A stretch of 64,000 nt of DNA, from NCBI RefSeq assembly GCF_041146395.1, contig NC_090989.1, positions 238,070,843 to 238,134,842 on the forward strand, given 5' to 3'. Below are positions 1 through 10,934 of the stretch, one piece after another. The first letter of the stretch is position 1, and every line of letters starts with the position of its first letter. This DNA comes from Eulemur rufifrons (lineage: Eukaryota; Chordata; Mammalia; Primates; Lemuridae). The translations under genes and the position numbers were made by a program. Below the pieces are notes generated by a model. It ran no database searches and was not told where the DNA came from. It was given only the letters and a program-made list of their open reading frames with translations.

Positions 1-219
1 CTTGGGGCCAAGTTTAGGGGCGGATATCGGGAGCACAGCAGGGGCCAGGTTGGACTGGAGTTTTCCTCTCCTGCCCGCCCTCCTCAGCGCCCCCCTCCAC
101 CTCACGCCGCCGGACTGAAGGAAAACACAGTCCCCGGGCGGCCCCGGTGGCGCTTGGGCGCGGGAGTAATTTCTTACGAAGTCTAGAATAAAAAGGAAAG
201 GAGGGTGGAAACTTCTTAC

Positions 220-480
220 CATCTCGGCATGCTGGTTGTCAAGTGCAGCCCCCGCCTCTTGGTCTCCTCTTAGCGGCCGCGCCTGGACCAGCCCCTCGGC
301 CGCCTCTCGCTCCTTCTGTCTCGGCCTTTCTTTCCCTCCCCCTCCGATTTCCTCCGGGCCGCCGCTCTCGCCGCCTCCGCCTCTCCCCGCCCGCCCGCGC
401 GCGCCCTCGCCGCGGCCCCTCAGCGCTCAGGTGACTGATTTACACACGCGCCCAGGGTCGCGCTCGCTCCCCAAGTCCGA
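220..480 (-). other. Probable first exon (mostly 5' UTR) of an unnamed gene leaving the window on the left
   Basis: Reading the minus strand, the exon ends ...ATGCCGAGATG and is followed at once by GTAAGAAG, a near-ideal splice donor (GT at 219-218). Two ATGs lie close to the donor, at 230-228 and at 222-220. The second occupies the last three exon bases and has a G at -3, so translation could start exactly at the exon edge, or with only 11 coding bases if the upstream ATG is used. The rest of the exon is GC-rich with no long minus-strand frame, so it is mainly untranslated leader. The 5' limit given is a guess. Downstream exons would lie at coordinates below 1, outside the window. I do not recognise the gene. 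Confidence 0.55.
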
Positions 481-780
481 GCCTGCAGCGTTCCCCCGGC
501 TCCTCCTCGGGACAAAAAAAAAAGAACGGACTGTCCCAAGAGGGGGCTGCTGGCGGGAGGAGGGGGGAGGCCGGCGGGCGAGGTGACCTAGGGCGGCTTT
601 GCAAGCCCCACAAGTTTTTCCCTTCTCTGCAAAATCGTCGTGACTACAATGTTGCTTCCCTTTTGCAAAATAAAAGTAGGTTAGTTTTGTTGTTGTTTGT
701 CCTCAGATTTCTAGGGGTTTCGTGAGGGAGGATGTATATTTCTCCCTCCCCCCACCCTGTTACTTTTCTCTCGCTCTTTC

Positions 781-824
781 TTTCTGGGGATGGAAAAACA
801 ACTTTCTGGGGATGGAAAAACAAC
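781..824. repeat. 22-bp perfect tandem duplication in the CpG island
   Basis: A 22-base unit beginning tttctggggatggaaaaaca occurs at 781-802 and again, unchanged, at 803-824. Confidence 0.97.
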
Positions 825-1489
825 TCTGGCGCCCCCCGGGGGGTGCAGCCGTGGAGGTGGAGGTGGCCGCTAGCTCCCAGCTGTCAAAAAAAGGGGGGCA
901 TAGAGGAAAGGAGAGAGGAGGCTGCGAAACGCCGAGGAAAGGGCGCGAACTTTATTCTGACTGCAGCAAAGCGCGGCAGCTCTTTCCCTTTCGGGCAGTC
1001 GCCGGTCGCCGTCCCTTTTGACCAGTTCCTCCTCCCCGACCGCCGCCGCGCCCCCTCCTCCCCTTCCCATTCCCCTTCTCCTGCGTCCCCGTCGCGGCTG
1101 CCCCGGCTCCCTCGCCCCTCTCAGCCCAGGTCCTCCGCGCGCCGCTGAGGAGACGGCGAGGGAAGCTGAGGAAAACCCTGGGGACAGAAACTCAGGACGA
1201 GAACGTGCTGGGAGAAAAAGCCAAAAGTTGCGCTCAGCTGGGGAAAAAAAGTTTCTGGTGGCGGCGTGTTTTGTGCCGGCCCAGACGCCGGCTTGCGGCG
1301 AGGGCTTCCTTCCCCTTCCCCTGGTCTGGGCCGCGGGCCTCGGGCTGGAGAGGAAGGAGGCTGTCGCGCCCGCGGGGGGAAGACCAGTCACATCTGTGGG
1401 TGACACTCTGCCGACCCAAGTCGCCCTGCCCTGGAGACTCAGAAAGCCTGGCTGCAGTCTGAACGCGCACACGCCTGCAGATGAAGGAC

Positions 1490-3005
1490 GTTTCTCAAAT
1501 GCAGGCAAAACATACTCCCCGGCCGCAAGAAAGGGCGGGGGGAGCTTAATCATCATCATCTTCCTAACGTACACTTTGTGCCAAAAACATCTCCGCATTG
1601 TGCAGATTTATCATAGCTAGAGCAAACTTTCTGCTTATCTGACATGGGAGGAAGGCATAGGTTTCAAGCATACTCCCTGAGCACTAAGAAATCAGAGACT
1701 CGGGGAAGACTTACTTGGCAGAACAACAGGTTTGGTTAGTGGTTCCTACTGAAAAGTGAAAATCATCCCTTCTTCCTTTCTTTCTTCTCCAAGAAGAGGG
1801 TTAGAGAGAGACTGCTTAATTGCATTCAGAGGTCAGAATTAAATTCCTTTGAAAATATGTAGCCATGAAATTAAGGAGTTTTATTTTCTTTGATTCACAG
1901 TCTGGTCTTAAGTTTAATATAAATATTCACAATAACCTTTAAAATTTTTTCGAGAGCCGCTGAGGAGAGACTAGGTCCCAAGTACTCACAGCTGTCTTGA
2001 AAACGTGATTAGGCTTATTATTCACGTGGATCCAGCGTTTTAACAGGGGGCCACCGCACCTGCAGTTCTGTGTACTGATTGGGTCCAAATTCCTGACCTT
2101 TTCTAGGCCCTTTCAAATCAGATTTCAAGTCACTTCTTATGTGGATTCTATGTATGATTTTGTTGTGGAAAAAATTTGTCTGGTAATCACGTCTCCCATA
2201 TCATTCGTAGTAAATACCTTAGAGTTCTAGGCATGTGGTGCATCTAGAGGTTTCCAGTGAGGCAAGATTTCTCTCACCGTAGCATAAATCAAAGTAGAGA
2301 TATCAAACAACCCTCCATGTATATTTAAATACATGTTATCTAAGAAGGCTCATCTTTAAATGATTTGATTAAGGTGTGGAGCATGTTCCCTTATTCACTA
2401 AACATAACTGTAACATCATCCTATAGTTTGTAGAAACTGATTACACTAGGGATAATGATGACCAAATGTGATTCTGAACAACTGAGGATCATCACAAGAA
2501 TTCTCCAGAAATGAGCCAAGTTCCGATGTGTTTTCCTGTATCGTGAAGAAATGAGAAAAGCTAGTTGCTAATTTCAGAGTCATTACCCATACAAATCCAT
2601 TCACACACTTAGCGCTTTGGACAAGTGACAGACCAGTAATTGCCAAACAATTGTATTCACACAGTATTTTTGGCTGTGCACCTACACTGGCCAACATGCA
2701 GAAGTTATTGCACATCAAGCAACCTGTAATTTACATTCTCCTGATTGGTTCCAGATCTGTCTGTTTTTGATGTTAGCATACAAAAAAATTATGTGAGGCA
2801 AGATGTGTCTATTTGGGGTCATGTGCCTTTCTGGAGCATCATCATTATAAAGATAGGGAATGTGTGGGGCTGAAGAGCAGTCCTTGGAGAAGGTGGAAGA
2901 ATTTACAGAAGGCAGCAAAGCCTAGGATGTAAGAGAATTCCAGTCTCTTATTTCCTCCAGTGATTTGTATGGCAACTGGAATAAAACCTTAAGTCCTTTT
3001 TGTGT
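1490..3005. other. Unassigned promoter-flanking sequence
   Basis: No repeat family or exon was recognised here. The part at about 1,940-2,180 keeps mixed composition and a CACGTG-core E-box (ttattcacgtggatcc near 2,020). It is a possible conserved element next to the promoter. Without alignment this is only a suggestion. Confidence 0.4.
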
Positions 3006-3009
3006 CTTG

Positions 3010-3420
3010 CAAGACCTTAATGACCTATACTTGCCTGACTCTTTCCAGTTTTATTCCATTTGTTCATTCCCCTTGTGGACTGCACTCAAAACATAGTTGC
3101 TTTCTTTCTGTTCCTCTAACTTACCAAGCTTCTTCCTACTCTTTGCCCCTGCTGTTCTATCTACCTGGAATGTTCTCTCAAGTTTTCCAGTGGTTCTTAT
3201 CATTCATGTCTCAGCTTTAATGTGGATTCTGCAGACTCTAAAGTAGCTCTTTGCCCACCACCAAAACATCCCTCTCATTTACTCCCATTACATATGTTCT
3301 TTACATCCCTTATCAATATCTGGAGTCATCTTATTTTATGTGTATATTATTTTTCTTCAACTAAAATGTAAGTTCCATGAGGGCAAAGACTGTATAGCAG
3401 GTCCTTGAATAACATTTGAT
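3010..3420 (+). repeat. L2 LINE, 3' region
   Basis: A pyrimidine-rich stretch typical of the L2 3' end leads into the diagnostic 'aaaatgtaagttccatgagggcaaagactg' type segment (about 3,362-3,392), followed by a decayed terminal part. Plus orientation. Confidence 0.7.
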
Positions 3421-3424
3421 TATG

Positions 3425-3720
3425 TAGAAAAAAAAATCAATTCCCAGCTGGGGTCACTGTGTGGAGTTTGCACATTTTCCCCATGTCTGCATAAGTTTTT
3501 TCTGGGTACTCCAGTTACTTTCCACATCCCACAGATCACCACTGAGGATCATCATTGTTAGGTGAACCTGTGTACCTAAATAGTGCCAGTCTGAGAGAAT
3601 GTGGTTGTTTTTGTGAGTTCGCCCTGCCAAGTGAAGACTTAATATATCCACCTTGCCTTGGCCCATGAAAACAGTGCCAGGCACAAAATAAACTCTTACA
3701 AATATTGTTTGAATTAATGA
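3425..3720. repeat. Ancient interspersed repeat, family uncertain
   Basis: It contains the widespread vertebrate motif 'gtgtggagtttgcacatttt...ccccatgtctgc' (about 3,461-3,490). It ends with an L2/MIR-like tail (gtgccaggcacaaaataaac, about 3,673-3,692, then ttgaattaatga). I cannot name the family with certainty. Confidence 0.5.
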
Positions 3721-3845
3721 AGAAATATCAAAATCATTACACTATATTGATCTGATGATGTTAAGGCCACAACAAGTTCCCTAAAAGTATATGAAATAAA
3801 AGAGTTCATTCTTTGGGGGGATGTAGCAAACACAGTTGACTTCCT

Positions 3846-4700
3846 GTACCAGTAATTCTCAAAGTATGGTCTGGGGAACCCTATGGAACCCCAAGACTCT
3901 TTTAGGAGGTCCATGAGGTCAAAACTATTTTCATTATATTTTTTTTACTTAAGTTTTTTTCCTGTGTGTAAAGTGGAGTTTTCCAAAGACAATGTGACAT
4001 GTAATATCACAACAGACTGAATGCAGAAACAGATATGAGAACCCACCTGTTTTAATGATATCAGGCATTTAGAGATGTGCCAAAAATGTAAATCAATGCC
4101 ACACTTCTCAATTTTTTTTCTGCTGCTTTGGAAAAGTTATTTTTCATTTATAAACGTGTATATATTCATTGCCTATTGCTGCTGTAACAAATTACCACAA
4201 ATTTAGTGGATTAAAGAACACAAATTTATTATAGTTCTGGAGATCAGAACTCCAGAATTGGTTTCACTGAGCTAAAAAGGTGTTTACAAGCCTGCATTCC
4301 TTTTTGGAGACCCTAGGGCAGAATCTATTCCCTTACGTTTTTCACCTTCTAGAAGTCACCCCCATTCCTTGGCTCGGCCCCTTCCATCTTCAAAACCTTC
4401 AAAAACCAGATGCGTCTTTCTCATGCTACATCACAGTGATACTGACTCTTCTGCCTCTTTCAATTGTTACTACCCTTGTAATTACATTGGGCCTATCTAG
4501 ATAATCCAGGATAATCTACCTATCTCAAGATCCTTAAATTAATCACATCTGCATATTCACTGGTTCCAGGGATTAACATGTGAACCATTATTAGGGGTCA
4601 TTATTCTGCTTACCACAGTACAGTAACAAATGATGGGTTTAATATTGTTATTTTTTAAATGAATTAACAATACAGTTATTAATTGCCCACATAAGCAAAA
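3846..4700. mobile_element. hAT (Charlie-like) DNA transposon fossil, split by an LTR
   Basis: The start 'ttctcaaagtatggtctgg' followed by 'aggtccatgaggtcaaaact' fits hAT-Charlie terminal sequence. The element reads to about 4,155, is interrupted by an MLT1-like LTR (4,156-4,617), and resumes at about 4,625 with 'aatgatgggtttaatattgt'. The split shows the LTR is the later insertion. No transposase frame survives. Confidence 0.6.
4156..4617 (-). mobile_element. Solitary MaLR LTR (MLT1-like)
   Basis: Read on the minus strand it starts tgtggtaagcagaataatga, runs through 'atccaggataatctaccta'-type segments (seen on the plus strand near 4,506-4,525), and ends 'tttgtggtaatttgttacag'. This is the expected order for an MLT1 LTR. 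No internal retroviral region is attached. Confidence 0.75.
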
Positions 4701-4908
4701 GCTCTTTGCAGTCTTCAATGAAGCATTTCTTCCGTAAAATTTGGATTCAATCAAAAGGCTGTACTCAAGGATCCAGACGGCCACATGTGGCCCAGAGGAC
4801 TCTGGTCCCCCCGCCCTGAGTGAGCACGTTATTTAGTCCTAGCCAATGAAGGATGACAGGAAGTCATTGGAAGGGCTTCTTGGAAAGATTATTTTATTCA
4901 TTAAAACT

Positions 4909-4929
4909 AAAAAAAAAAAAAAAAAAAAA
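4909..4929 (+). repeat. Poly(A) run, 21 bases
   Basis: Uninterrupted A run. No SINE or LINE body was recognised immediately upstream, so it may be a simple tract or the tail of an eroded retrocopy. Confidence 0.85.
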
Positions 4930-6206
4930 TTGACAAGAAATGAATTGTTCCTTTCCTGCTCTGGATGTGAGTATGTGGTAACTGAAACAGCTACATTCAT
5001 CTTGTGATCAGGAGGGAACCCATGTACCTGGAATGACAAAGTAGGAAGGTGGCAAGTACCTGAACTCTTAATGATATTGACTTACTGAATTAACTAACCC
5101 CACAAGATGTGGAACTTCTTGTTATGTGACATAATTAATTCCCTTATCATTTAGTACATTTTGAGGTTGCATTTTTTTTATTTGTAGCTTAAAGCTTTCT
5201 GAATATTACAGGGAGACGGCATGTCTGTTTAGAGTTTTCATGTAGGAATTTCCTTCTGTCATTTCCAGTGAAATTTATATATTTTTTCCCAAATCCTGAG
5301 AAAAATCTGTGAAGAAATTAGCAAAATGTGAAAAGTATAAGATCCTAATTCTCTTGTGAGAATTAAAACTTAACAATCAACATAGAGATACTACTAGTTA
5401 GAATGAATGTGAGAGCATGAAATGCTGACACACAAAGTTGAAAGTTAAGGTGACATTTCCAGAAGTGGTTATCATTTAATCACTTTGTTTTGTTTGTACT
5501 TGTGGCCACACTGTAAGTGTATGTTCATGGCCCTCTCTGCTACTACTGATGAGGCATTTTTGCAAATTAAGTAAATATAAGTTTATTTGCATAATATACT
5601 TTTTACAAATTCTATGAGTTATGTTCCAAGAAATAACATGTTTTGGAAACAAAATAAGTCCTTAAACTGATGATTTCAATACATGATTTTGTGTAGCACT
5701 GTTTAATAGCTAGGAGATCCTGAATATTATGTTACTCAAATACTGCTCAACATATTCACAATAGACTACAGTTGTTTGTAAATACAAAAAACAGGAAATA
5801 TCCATGTTGTGGAAAAAAATCTGAATTTAAAAAAGCAATATAATTTCAGTATCAAAACCAACATAAAGGCTGGCAAAATATTTTCATCACTAAAAAGGAA
5901 GATGTTTATATGGAACAATATATACACTAATGCTCAACTTTAGGATGCTTTCAAACTTTTATCAATTTAATCAATATCAACAGCAAATGAAAGAAATTTT
6001 TCTATGTGTGGAAACTTTACCATGGACCCAAGATCAAAATAAGGCAAGTGATGTTTTCTAAGTTTTAATTTAACTTAGTTTTAAGTTTAATTTTAAAATT
6101 TTAATTTTTAACGTGTTAAAATTTTAATATTCAATATTTGTGGTTTGATCTTATAATTTTTAAATGTATTTCTTGGCATTGATGTTATGTTAATATTTCC
6201 TATATT
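4930..6206. other. Unassigned AT-rich sequence
   Basis: No exon or named repeat was recognised. About 6,055-6,130 is almost pure A/T with repeated ttttaa/ttaaaa runs. Confidence 0.5.
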
Positions 6207-6218
6207 TTAGTGTTTTCT

Positions 6219-6544
6219 TTTTTTTTTTTTTTTCGAGATAGAGTCTCACTCACTCTGTTGCCTAGGCTAGAGTGTCGTGGTGTCAGCCTAGCTCACAGCA
6301 ACTTCAAACTCCTGAGCTCAAGCAATCCTACTCCCTCAGCCTCCCAAGTAGCTGGGACTACAGGCATGTGCCACCATGCCCGGCTAATTTTTTCTATATA
6401 TATTTTTAGTTGTCCAGCTAATTTCTTACTATTTTTTTTAGTAGAGATGGGGCCTCGCTCTTGCTCGGGCCTGTCTCGAACTCCTGAACTCAACGGATCT
6501 GCCCACCTCAGCCTCCCAGAGTGCTAGGATTACAGGTGTGAGTC
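6219..6544 (-). mobile_element. Alu SINE, strepsirrhine type
   Basis: Poly(T) then 'gagatagagtctcactca' is an Alu in reverse. The right arm carries the strepsirrhine middle block (cggctaattttttctata ... agttgtccagctaatttct) and 'cagagtgctaggattacag'. The target-site duplication ttagtgttttct is at 6,207-6,218 and 6,545-6,556. Confidence 0.95.
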
Positions 6545-6786
6545 TTAGTGTTTTCTATTATTAAGTGTCCTTATCGGTTAGAGTTAATTTTTACATGTTA
6601 TTGAAATATGTAATCTTGTCACAATATATTGTTTCTGAGTCAAAATATTAATACCAGCCAGAAATTTGGAAACACTAGATCTATATTTGTCATATCAAAA
6701 TATTTAAAAATTTTCCTACCATTAACATTTTTAAAAGTCTGCATTATTTTATAGTTATCCATTACTCATTTTGTGAATAAATGCAA

Positions 6787-7037
6787 TAATATTTACCCCA
6801 ATCCTATTCTCTTTGACTCTCGTGATATTAATGATCTTTCAAAACCGCCCCACCTCTAGTGTTTCTTTTGCTCTTTCCTATGCTGGCTCCTTCCTTTCCT
6901 TCACATCCTCTCCCCACCCCTGCATGCTCACTTCCTCCACACATAATGTGGGAATTGCCCAAATGGTCAAACCTTACAGTTTTCTCTTCTCTTATTATGG
7001 TCTTCAGTGTCTGAACCACCCCCAAATGCCACCTGAA
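6787..7037 (+). repeat. Left arm of long inverted repeat
   Basis: These 251 bases match the reverse complement of 7,273-7,527 with, by eye, four substitutions and three small indels (2, 1 and 3 bases). A core of more than 100 bases, starting near ctttcctatgctggctcc, is identical. The arms are separated by a 235-base spacer. No TIR hallmark or flanking duplication of a known transposon was found. Confidence 0.95.
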
Positions 7038-7272
7038 CTCAATATGCATTTCTATTTTCCCCAAATTCTAGTCCCATAGCTTATATTGTCTAAACAGATC
7101 TTGCTAATTGAATGTTCAATAAATCGCTCATCTTCATCTCAAACTTACCCTGACACTGAAACGATCAATAACCCTTCCAAATTTCTCTTTTCAATTTTCC
7201 TTTTTCTGTCTCTCCTATTCTTCAATTTCATTCATTTAAGGGTAAACCCTGTATTCAATATTGAATCATCTT
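7038..7272. other. Spacer of the inverted repeat
   Basis: 235 bases of AT-rich, pyrimidine-rich sequence between the two arms, with no recognised element. A short AT-rich palindrome (attcaatattgaat) lies at about 7,253-7,266, next to the right arm. Confidence 0.7.
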
Positions 7273-7527
7273 TTCAGCTGGCATTTGGGGGTGGTTCAGA
7301 CACTGAAGACCATAATAAACAGAGAAGAGAAAACTGTAAGGTTTGACCATTTGGGCAATTCCCACATTATGTGTGGAGGAAGTGAGCATGCAGGGGTGGG
7401 GAGAGGATGTGAAGGAAAGGAAGGAGCCAGCATAGGAAAGCGCAAAAGAAACACTAGATGGGGGCGGTTTTGAAAGATCATTAATATCACATGAGAGTCA
7501 AAGAGAATAGGATTGGGATAAATATTA
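7273..7527 (-). repeat. Right arm of long inverted repeat
   Basis: The reverse complement of 6,787-7,037, 255 bases long. The differences from the left arm include an extra tg(t) near 7,319-7,323 and an extra two bases in 'cacatgagag' near 7,489. Confidence 0.95.
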
Positions 7528-7699
7528 CTGGCTTTATCTCCCAAATCATCATTTATTAAGTCACATAGAAGTTCCCTCAATTTATTCCTCACATCCATCC
7601 ATTCCCAGTTCATTTATATGAACACCATTGTTTCAGGTTAACTACTGTAGCAACGTTTCAGTTGTACTCCTTATGTCCACCTTCTACCCCCGTTCTCAT

Positions 7700-7935
7700 C
7701 CATTTGCTGCCAGACTTTAGCTTTTTAAATTCTATTTTTATTTTATGTTTCTCCCCTGCTTAATAAATAGCTAAATAAATAAACCTTCAATCTTTCCTGC
7801 TTTCTACCATGTCAAGGCAAATTGTAATGTCTGCTTTTCCAGGCTCAGCCTTTTTCAACTCCCACACCTAGTACGGTGCCTGGTATCTATAACAATAGTT
7901 GTTCACTAAGTTTGTGTTGAATGAATAAATGACTC
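7700..7935 (+). repeat. L2 LINE, 3' end fragment
   Basis: It ends with the L2-style tail 'cacctagtacggtgcctggt ... gtgttgaatgaataaatg'. The upstream pyrimidine-rich part fits L2 but is diverged. Confidence 0.65.
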
Positions 7936-8159
7936 TATTTATACAGAGTTTTCCCCACCAAGGCATGAACCCAGTACTATAGTTGGATAGCCTTCCCTGC
8001 AAACATGCATAATTATTTCTACATTTTTCTCTTGACTCTCCAACTGGATGCACTTTTTCCTCTTTACCTATTCGCATTTGTGCCATCTTACTACCACCTA
8101 CTTCCAAAAGTGAGTTGAAGTCCCTCAGAAAAAGGGGCACAACTACATAAGATCATTTA

Positions 8160-8405
8160 TAGTTATATTAATAGTTAAAATTTACTTAGTACCTACTATG
8201 TATGAAGTTCTTTATCATTTTCTTTGCATACACTGTTGAATCTTTACAACAAACTATAGAGCCAGGCATTATCATCACTATTATATGATGATAAAGAGAC
8301 TCTGAATGAGAGTCAGATGAGAAAGAGACTTTGAAACATTATCTTGCCTAAGGACACACAGCATCTAGGTGCTAAAGCAAATATTGCATCCCAGGTCTAT
8401 CCTCC
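8160..8405 (-). repeat. MIR SINE
   Basis: Reverse-complement MIR order: 'tacctactatgtatgaagtt', a tail-side segment, then 'ggacacacagcatctaggtg' (compare the MIR core ggtcacacagctagtaagtg), then a decayed 'ccaggtct'. Confidence 0.7.
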
Positions 8406-8419
8406 AGCCCTTAAAATCC

Positions 8420-8750
8420 CATCCATCTTTCAAGGATTTGATCAGATTTCACATCCCTCATGGAGGCTGCTGTTATTTCTCTCTCTCTCTCTCTTTCTCT
8501 CTCTCCTCTGAGCTCCTACAGAATTTGTAGCCTGGATCATTGATTTGTTACCTAATCACATACTGTTATGTAATTATGATTGTTTTATATGCATCTAATT
8601 TATCTCCTTAATGAGAAAGTAAGCTCTTTGAGGACAGAGACCCTATGTATTATATATTTCTTAGCCCCCCACCATCCCTGGTAGAGAGACAGGCACATAA
8701 ACAAAGAAATTTAGTGAAATAATTTATGAAAACAAATTTCTAACTCCTAA
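8420..8750 (+). repeat. L2 LINE fragment with (CT)n tract
   Basis: The L2-like segment 'gagaaagtaagctctttgag gacagaga' lies at about 8,613-8,640. A (CT)n microsatellite (8,478-8,508) interrupts it. Confidence 0.6.
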
Positions 8751-9660
8751 CACGAAATAATTTCATGATAAAAACATATTTCTGTAGGAATTGAAGTCCC
8801 TTATAATAGATTCTAAGGTTACATGTGCTTGTGATAAGTTTTGACTCCAGTTGTACCTGTTCACCTGGACGTTGGGACCAGGCTGCTTTCTGTTTGCTTT
8901 GTTTCCATTGCATGCTGTTTTGATGTATTAACTTATTGCTTCAGCCATGTAGTATGTCTGCAGCTCAAGTAAAAAGAGACTTTGTTAAAGCCCCATTTCT
9001 TCTGAGCTATGTATATGATTGCAATGTAATTGTGTCAAACAGAGCCCCCCTTATGTATGTCTTTCATCTCCTGTGTTCCCCATCCTTTATATATAGCCAA
9101 GTCACCTCTCTCCTACCAAGAAAATATGTATCTCATTTATGCACCACATATTTTGTGCTCCATCTGTACATAAATGTTTAACTCTTGAGAATGCTTAGAA
9201 AATGTGCTTGATTAGTTAAATTCTAAGGCCCTTACTCTTATCCTTAACTTATGACTGAGATGTCATAAGCCATTTATCTTCTAATTGGCCTTATGTAAGC
9301 TAAGGCATTTATTATTTTGCTGAACTAATGTTATTCATTTCTTCAGAACTATGACACAATTTGTCTAACCTAAAAAAAATGCAAGGGTCTCATTCAATGT
9401 GGTGAATCTCTTCCCAAATTACCAACAAAAGTTAAAAACTTTAAAACAGAGTTTGATTTTATAACCAAGTAAAACTCACAGGAAGTAATTTACATGAGTC
9501 CCTCAGTCAAGAAGGGTGAGACTGATAGCCATTTTGAAAAAGTTTTGATGAGATTAGAATGTTGTAGGGCTTTAGGGAAGGTAAGAAAAGGCTGAAGCCT
9601 GAGTTTAAAATGCAGTACCTGCATTTTAGCTCAGACTGAGCCAATGGATCTTTGGAGACC
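8750..9660. other. Unassigned sequence
   Basis: No exon or repeat family recognised in this ~900-base stretch. Confidence 0.5.
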
Positions 9661-9664
9661 AAAA

Positions 9665-9860
9665 AATAGGAGCTAATACTGAATACCTACAAAGCACTTT
9701 ACCCAGGTTATCTCATTTCGTTTTCTCAATAACCCTGTGACAGAGTTACTTCCATTTTACACATGAAGAAATTAGAGTTCAGAGAGATTAAATATACCTT
9801 TACAAAGACCACAAGGCACAAAAATAGACAACTTGAGATTATAACACAAGCTACCAATTC
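9665..9860 (-). repeat. MIR SINE
   Basis: Reverse-complement MIR: 'gaatacctacaaagcacttt', 'ttatctcatttcgttttctc', 'cattttacacatgaagaaat'. The 3' part is eroded. Confidence 0.75.
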
Positions 9861-9969
9861 CTACGTCAATGCTTTGTCCACTAATGAGCATAGGGAACTA
9901 ATCAACCGTATGGTCGCATGCCCTCTGACTCATATCACTAAAGACTTTGGGGAAGTCCCAGTCACTTAG

Positions 9970-10925
9970 TTATAAAGTATTAATATGCACCCCTAGCCAC
10001 CAAATAGGCCTTAGTTAGCATTTGTTTGGTCCTCTATCTATTTTACACATATTAAGTGCACTGTGTGCTTTTCCAAATGTAGCTTTACATCATGGTTCTC
10101 TATTCTCTTTTAAATTCTAGATTCATATACAGAAGTAAAACTTGTATCTGTCTGTAGCTAAGAAGTAGGTTAACACTCTTCCCAAAGATTTTAGTATTAA
10201 TAAAATAAGCATTGACAGTGTTATTATTTAGGATTTTTTTTTTTTTTTTGAGAAGTGCCTTTTGGCATGGCAGGCAAAAGCTATCTGGTGACTTTGTGTG
10301 ATTGCTGTTCACACTTGGTAATGAGTAAATTCTGTTGGCTCTTTTGGAGGAGTCAGAAGGGAGTCTTGGTTTATTAAAGTTGTGGCCTAAAATCACAGAG
10401 CCAGCTCATCAGTGCTGCTGATCTCGTGCCCTTCCTCTTGCAAACCATGTGTCGGATGTGGTAGGGAAAAAGAAAAAAAAAAATCTCCCTTTCAGCAGCA
10501 GAATGTGTGCAAGCTACACCCTGAATTATTCCATGATGACCTTGCAAATGTAACACATGCCCTTGTGACCACAAGGCCTGACAACTGTAATTTCCTCTGC
10601 TTTTCATCAGAGCTCTTCTGTTGCCAGCAGCAGGCACAACAGGCTAGGGTACAGCTGCTCCCTGATGCCCAGGACACCTGCCCTCCATCCCTTACTACTT
10701 ATATGTAAAAGATTGTCCAATAGGAAGCTGACCCCACTGGTTATGCAAACTCTGAGTTCATCTTCCTGAGTGAACAGTGAAGCCTGGCTAATGTTTACTA
10801 TGCAGCCAGCCAACGTTTTGGAAATATTACCTAATGCACTTGCTGAAGTCATCCCAAAAATCATTATTAGGCAATTTCTTAGAGCAATCCATAGGTTGAA
10901 GAGGCATTTCCTCCAGTGACATCAT
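9970..10925. other. Unassigned sequence
   Basis: No confident element. A T-run lies at about 10,233-10,250. The open frames around 10,400-10,860 on both strands overlap one another, have no recognisable domain and no splice context. Confidence 0.45.
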
Positions 10926-10934
10926 TGACGGATA

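Larger units (their letters stand above)
60..1480 (-). promoter_or_regulatory. CpG-island promoter region
   Basis: CpG dinucleotides and G+C are dense through this stretch and drop sharply after about 1,490; the rest of the window is CpG-poor. GC-box-like motifs are present (cccgccc near 74-80 and 386-400, gggcgggg near 1,533). There is no obvious TATA box, as is usual for CpG-island promoters. The minus strand is chosen because the best splice donor lies on that strand at base 220. Divergent plus-strand transcription is possible: a weaker donor-like site (ctcag|gtgact) sits at about 430. The transcription start cannot be placed from sequence alone. Confidence 0.8.

Noticed and set aside
870..1598. 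242-codon minus frame and overlapping plus frames in the CpG island
   Set aside because: GC-rich DNA lacks stop codons by composition. The encoded sequences are R/P/G/S-rich on both strands and give no domain.
6210..6527. Serine/leucine-rich frames within Alu elements (also near 16,939, 39,378, 53,435, 57,354, 59,435)
   Set aside because: Typical Alu-derived frames; no evidence of exonisation.
6828..7473. Two near-identical predicted peptides (6,828-7,064 minus and 7,261-7,473 plus), suggesting a duplicated gene
   Set aside because: The similarity follows from the inverted DNA repeat. The frames also open on the opposite strand, and the two copies carry frame-changing indels, which argues against coding constraint.
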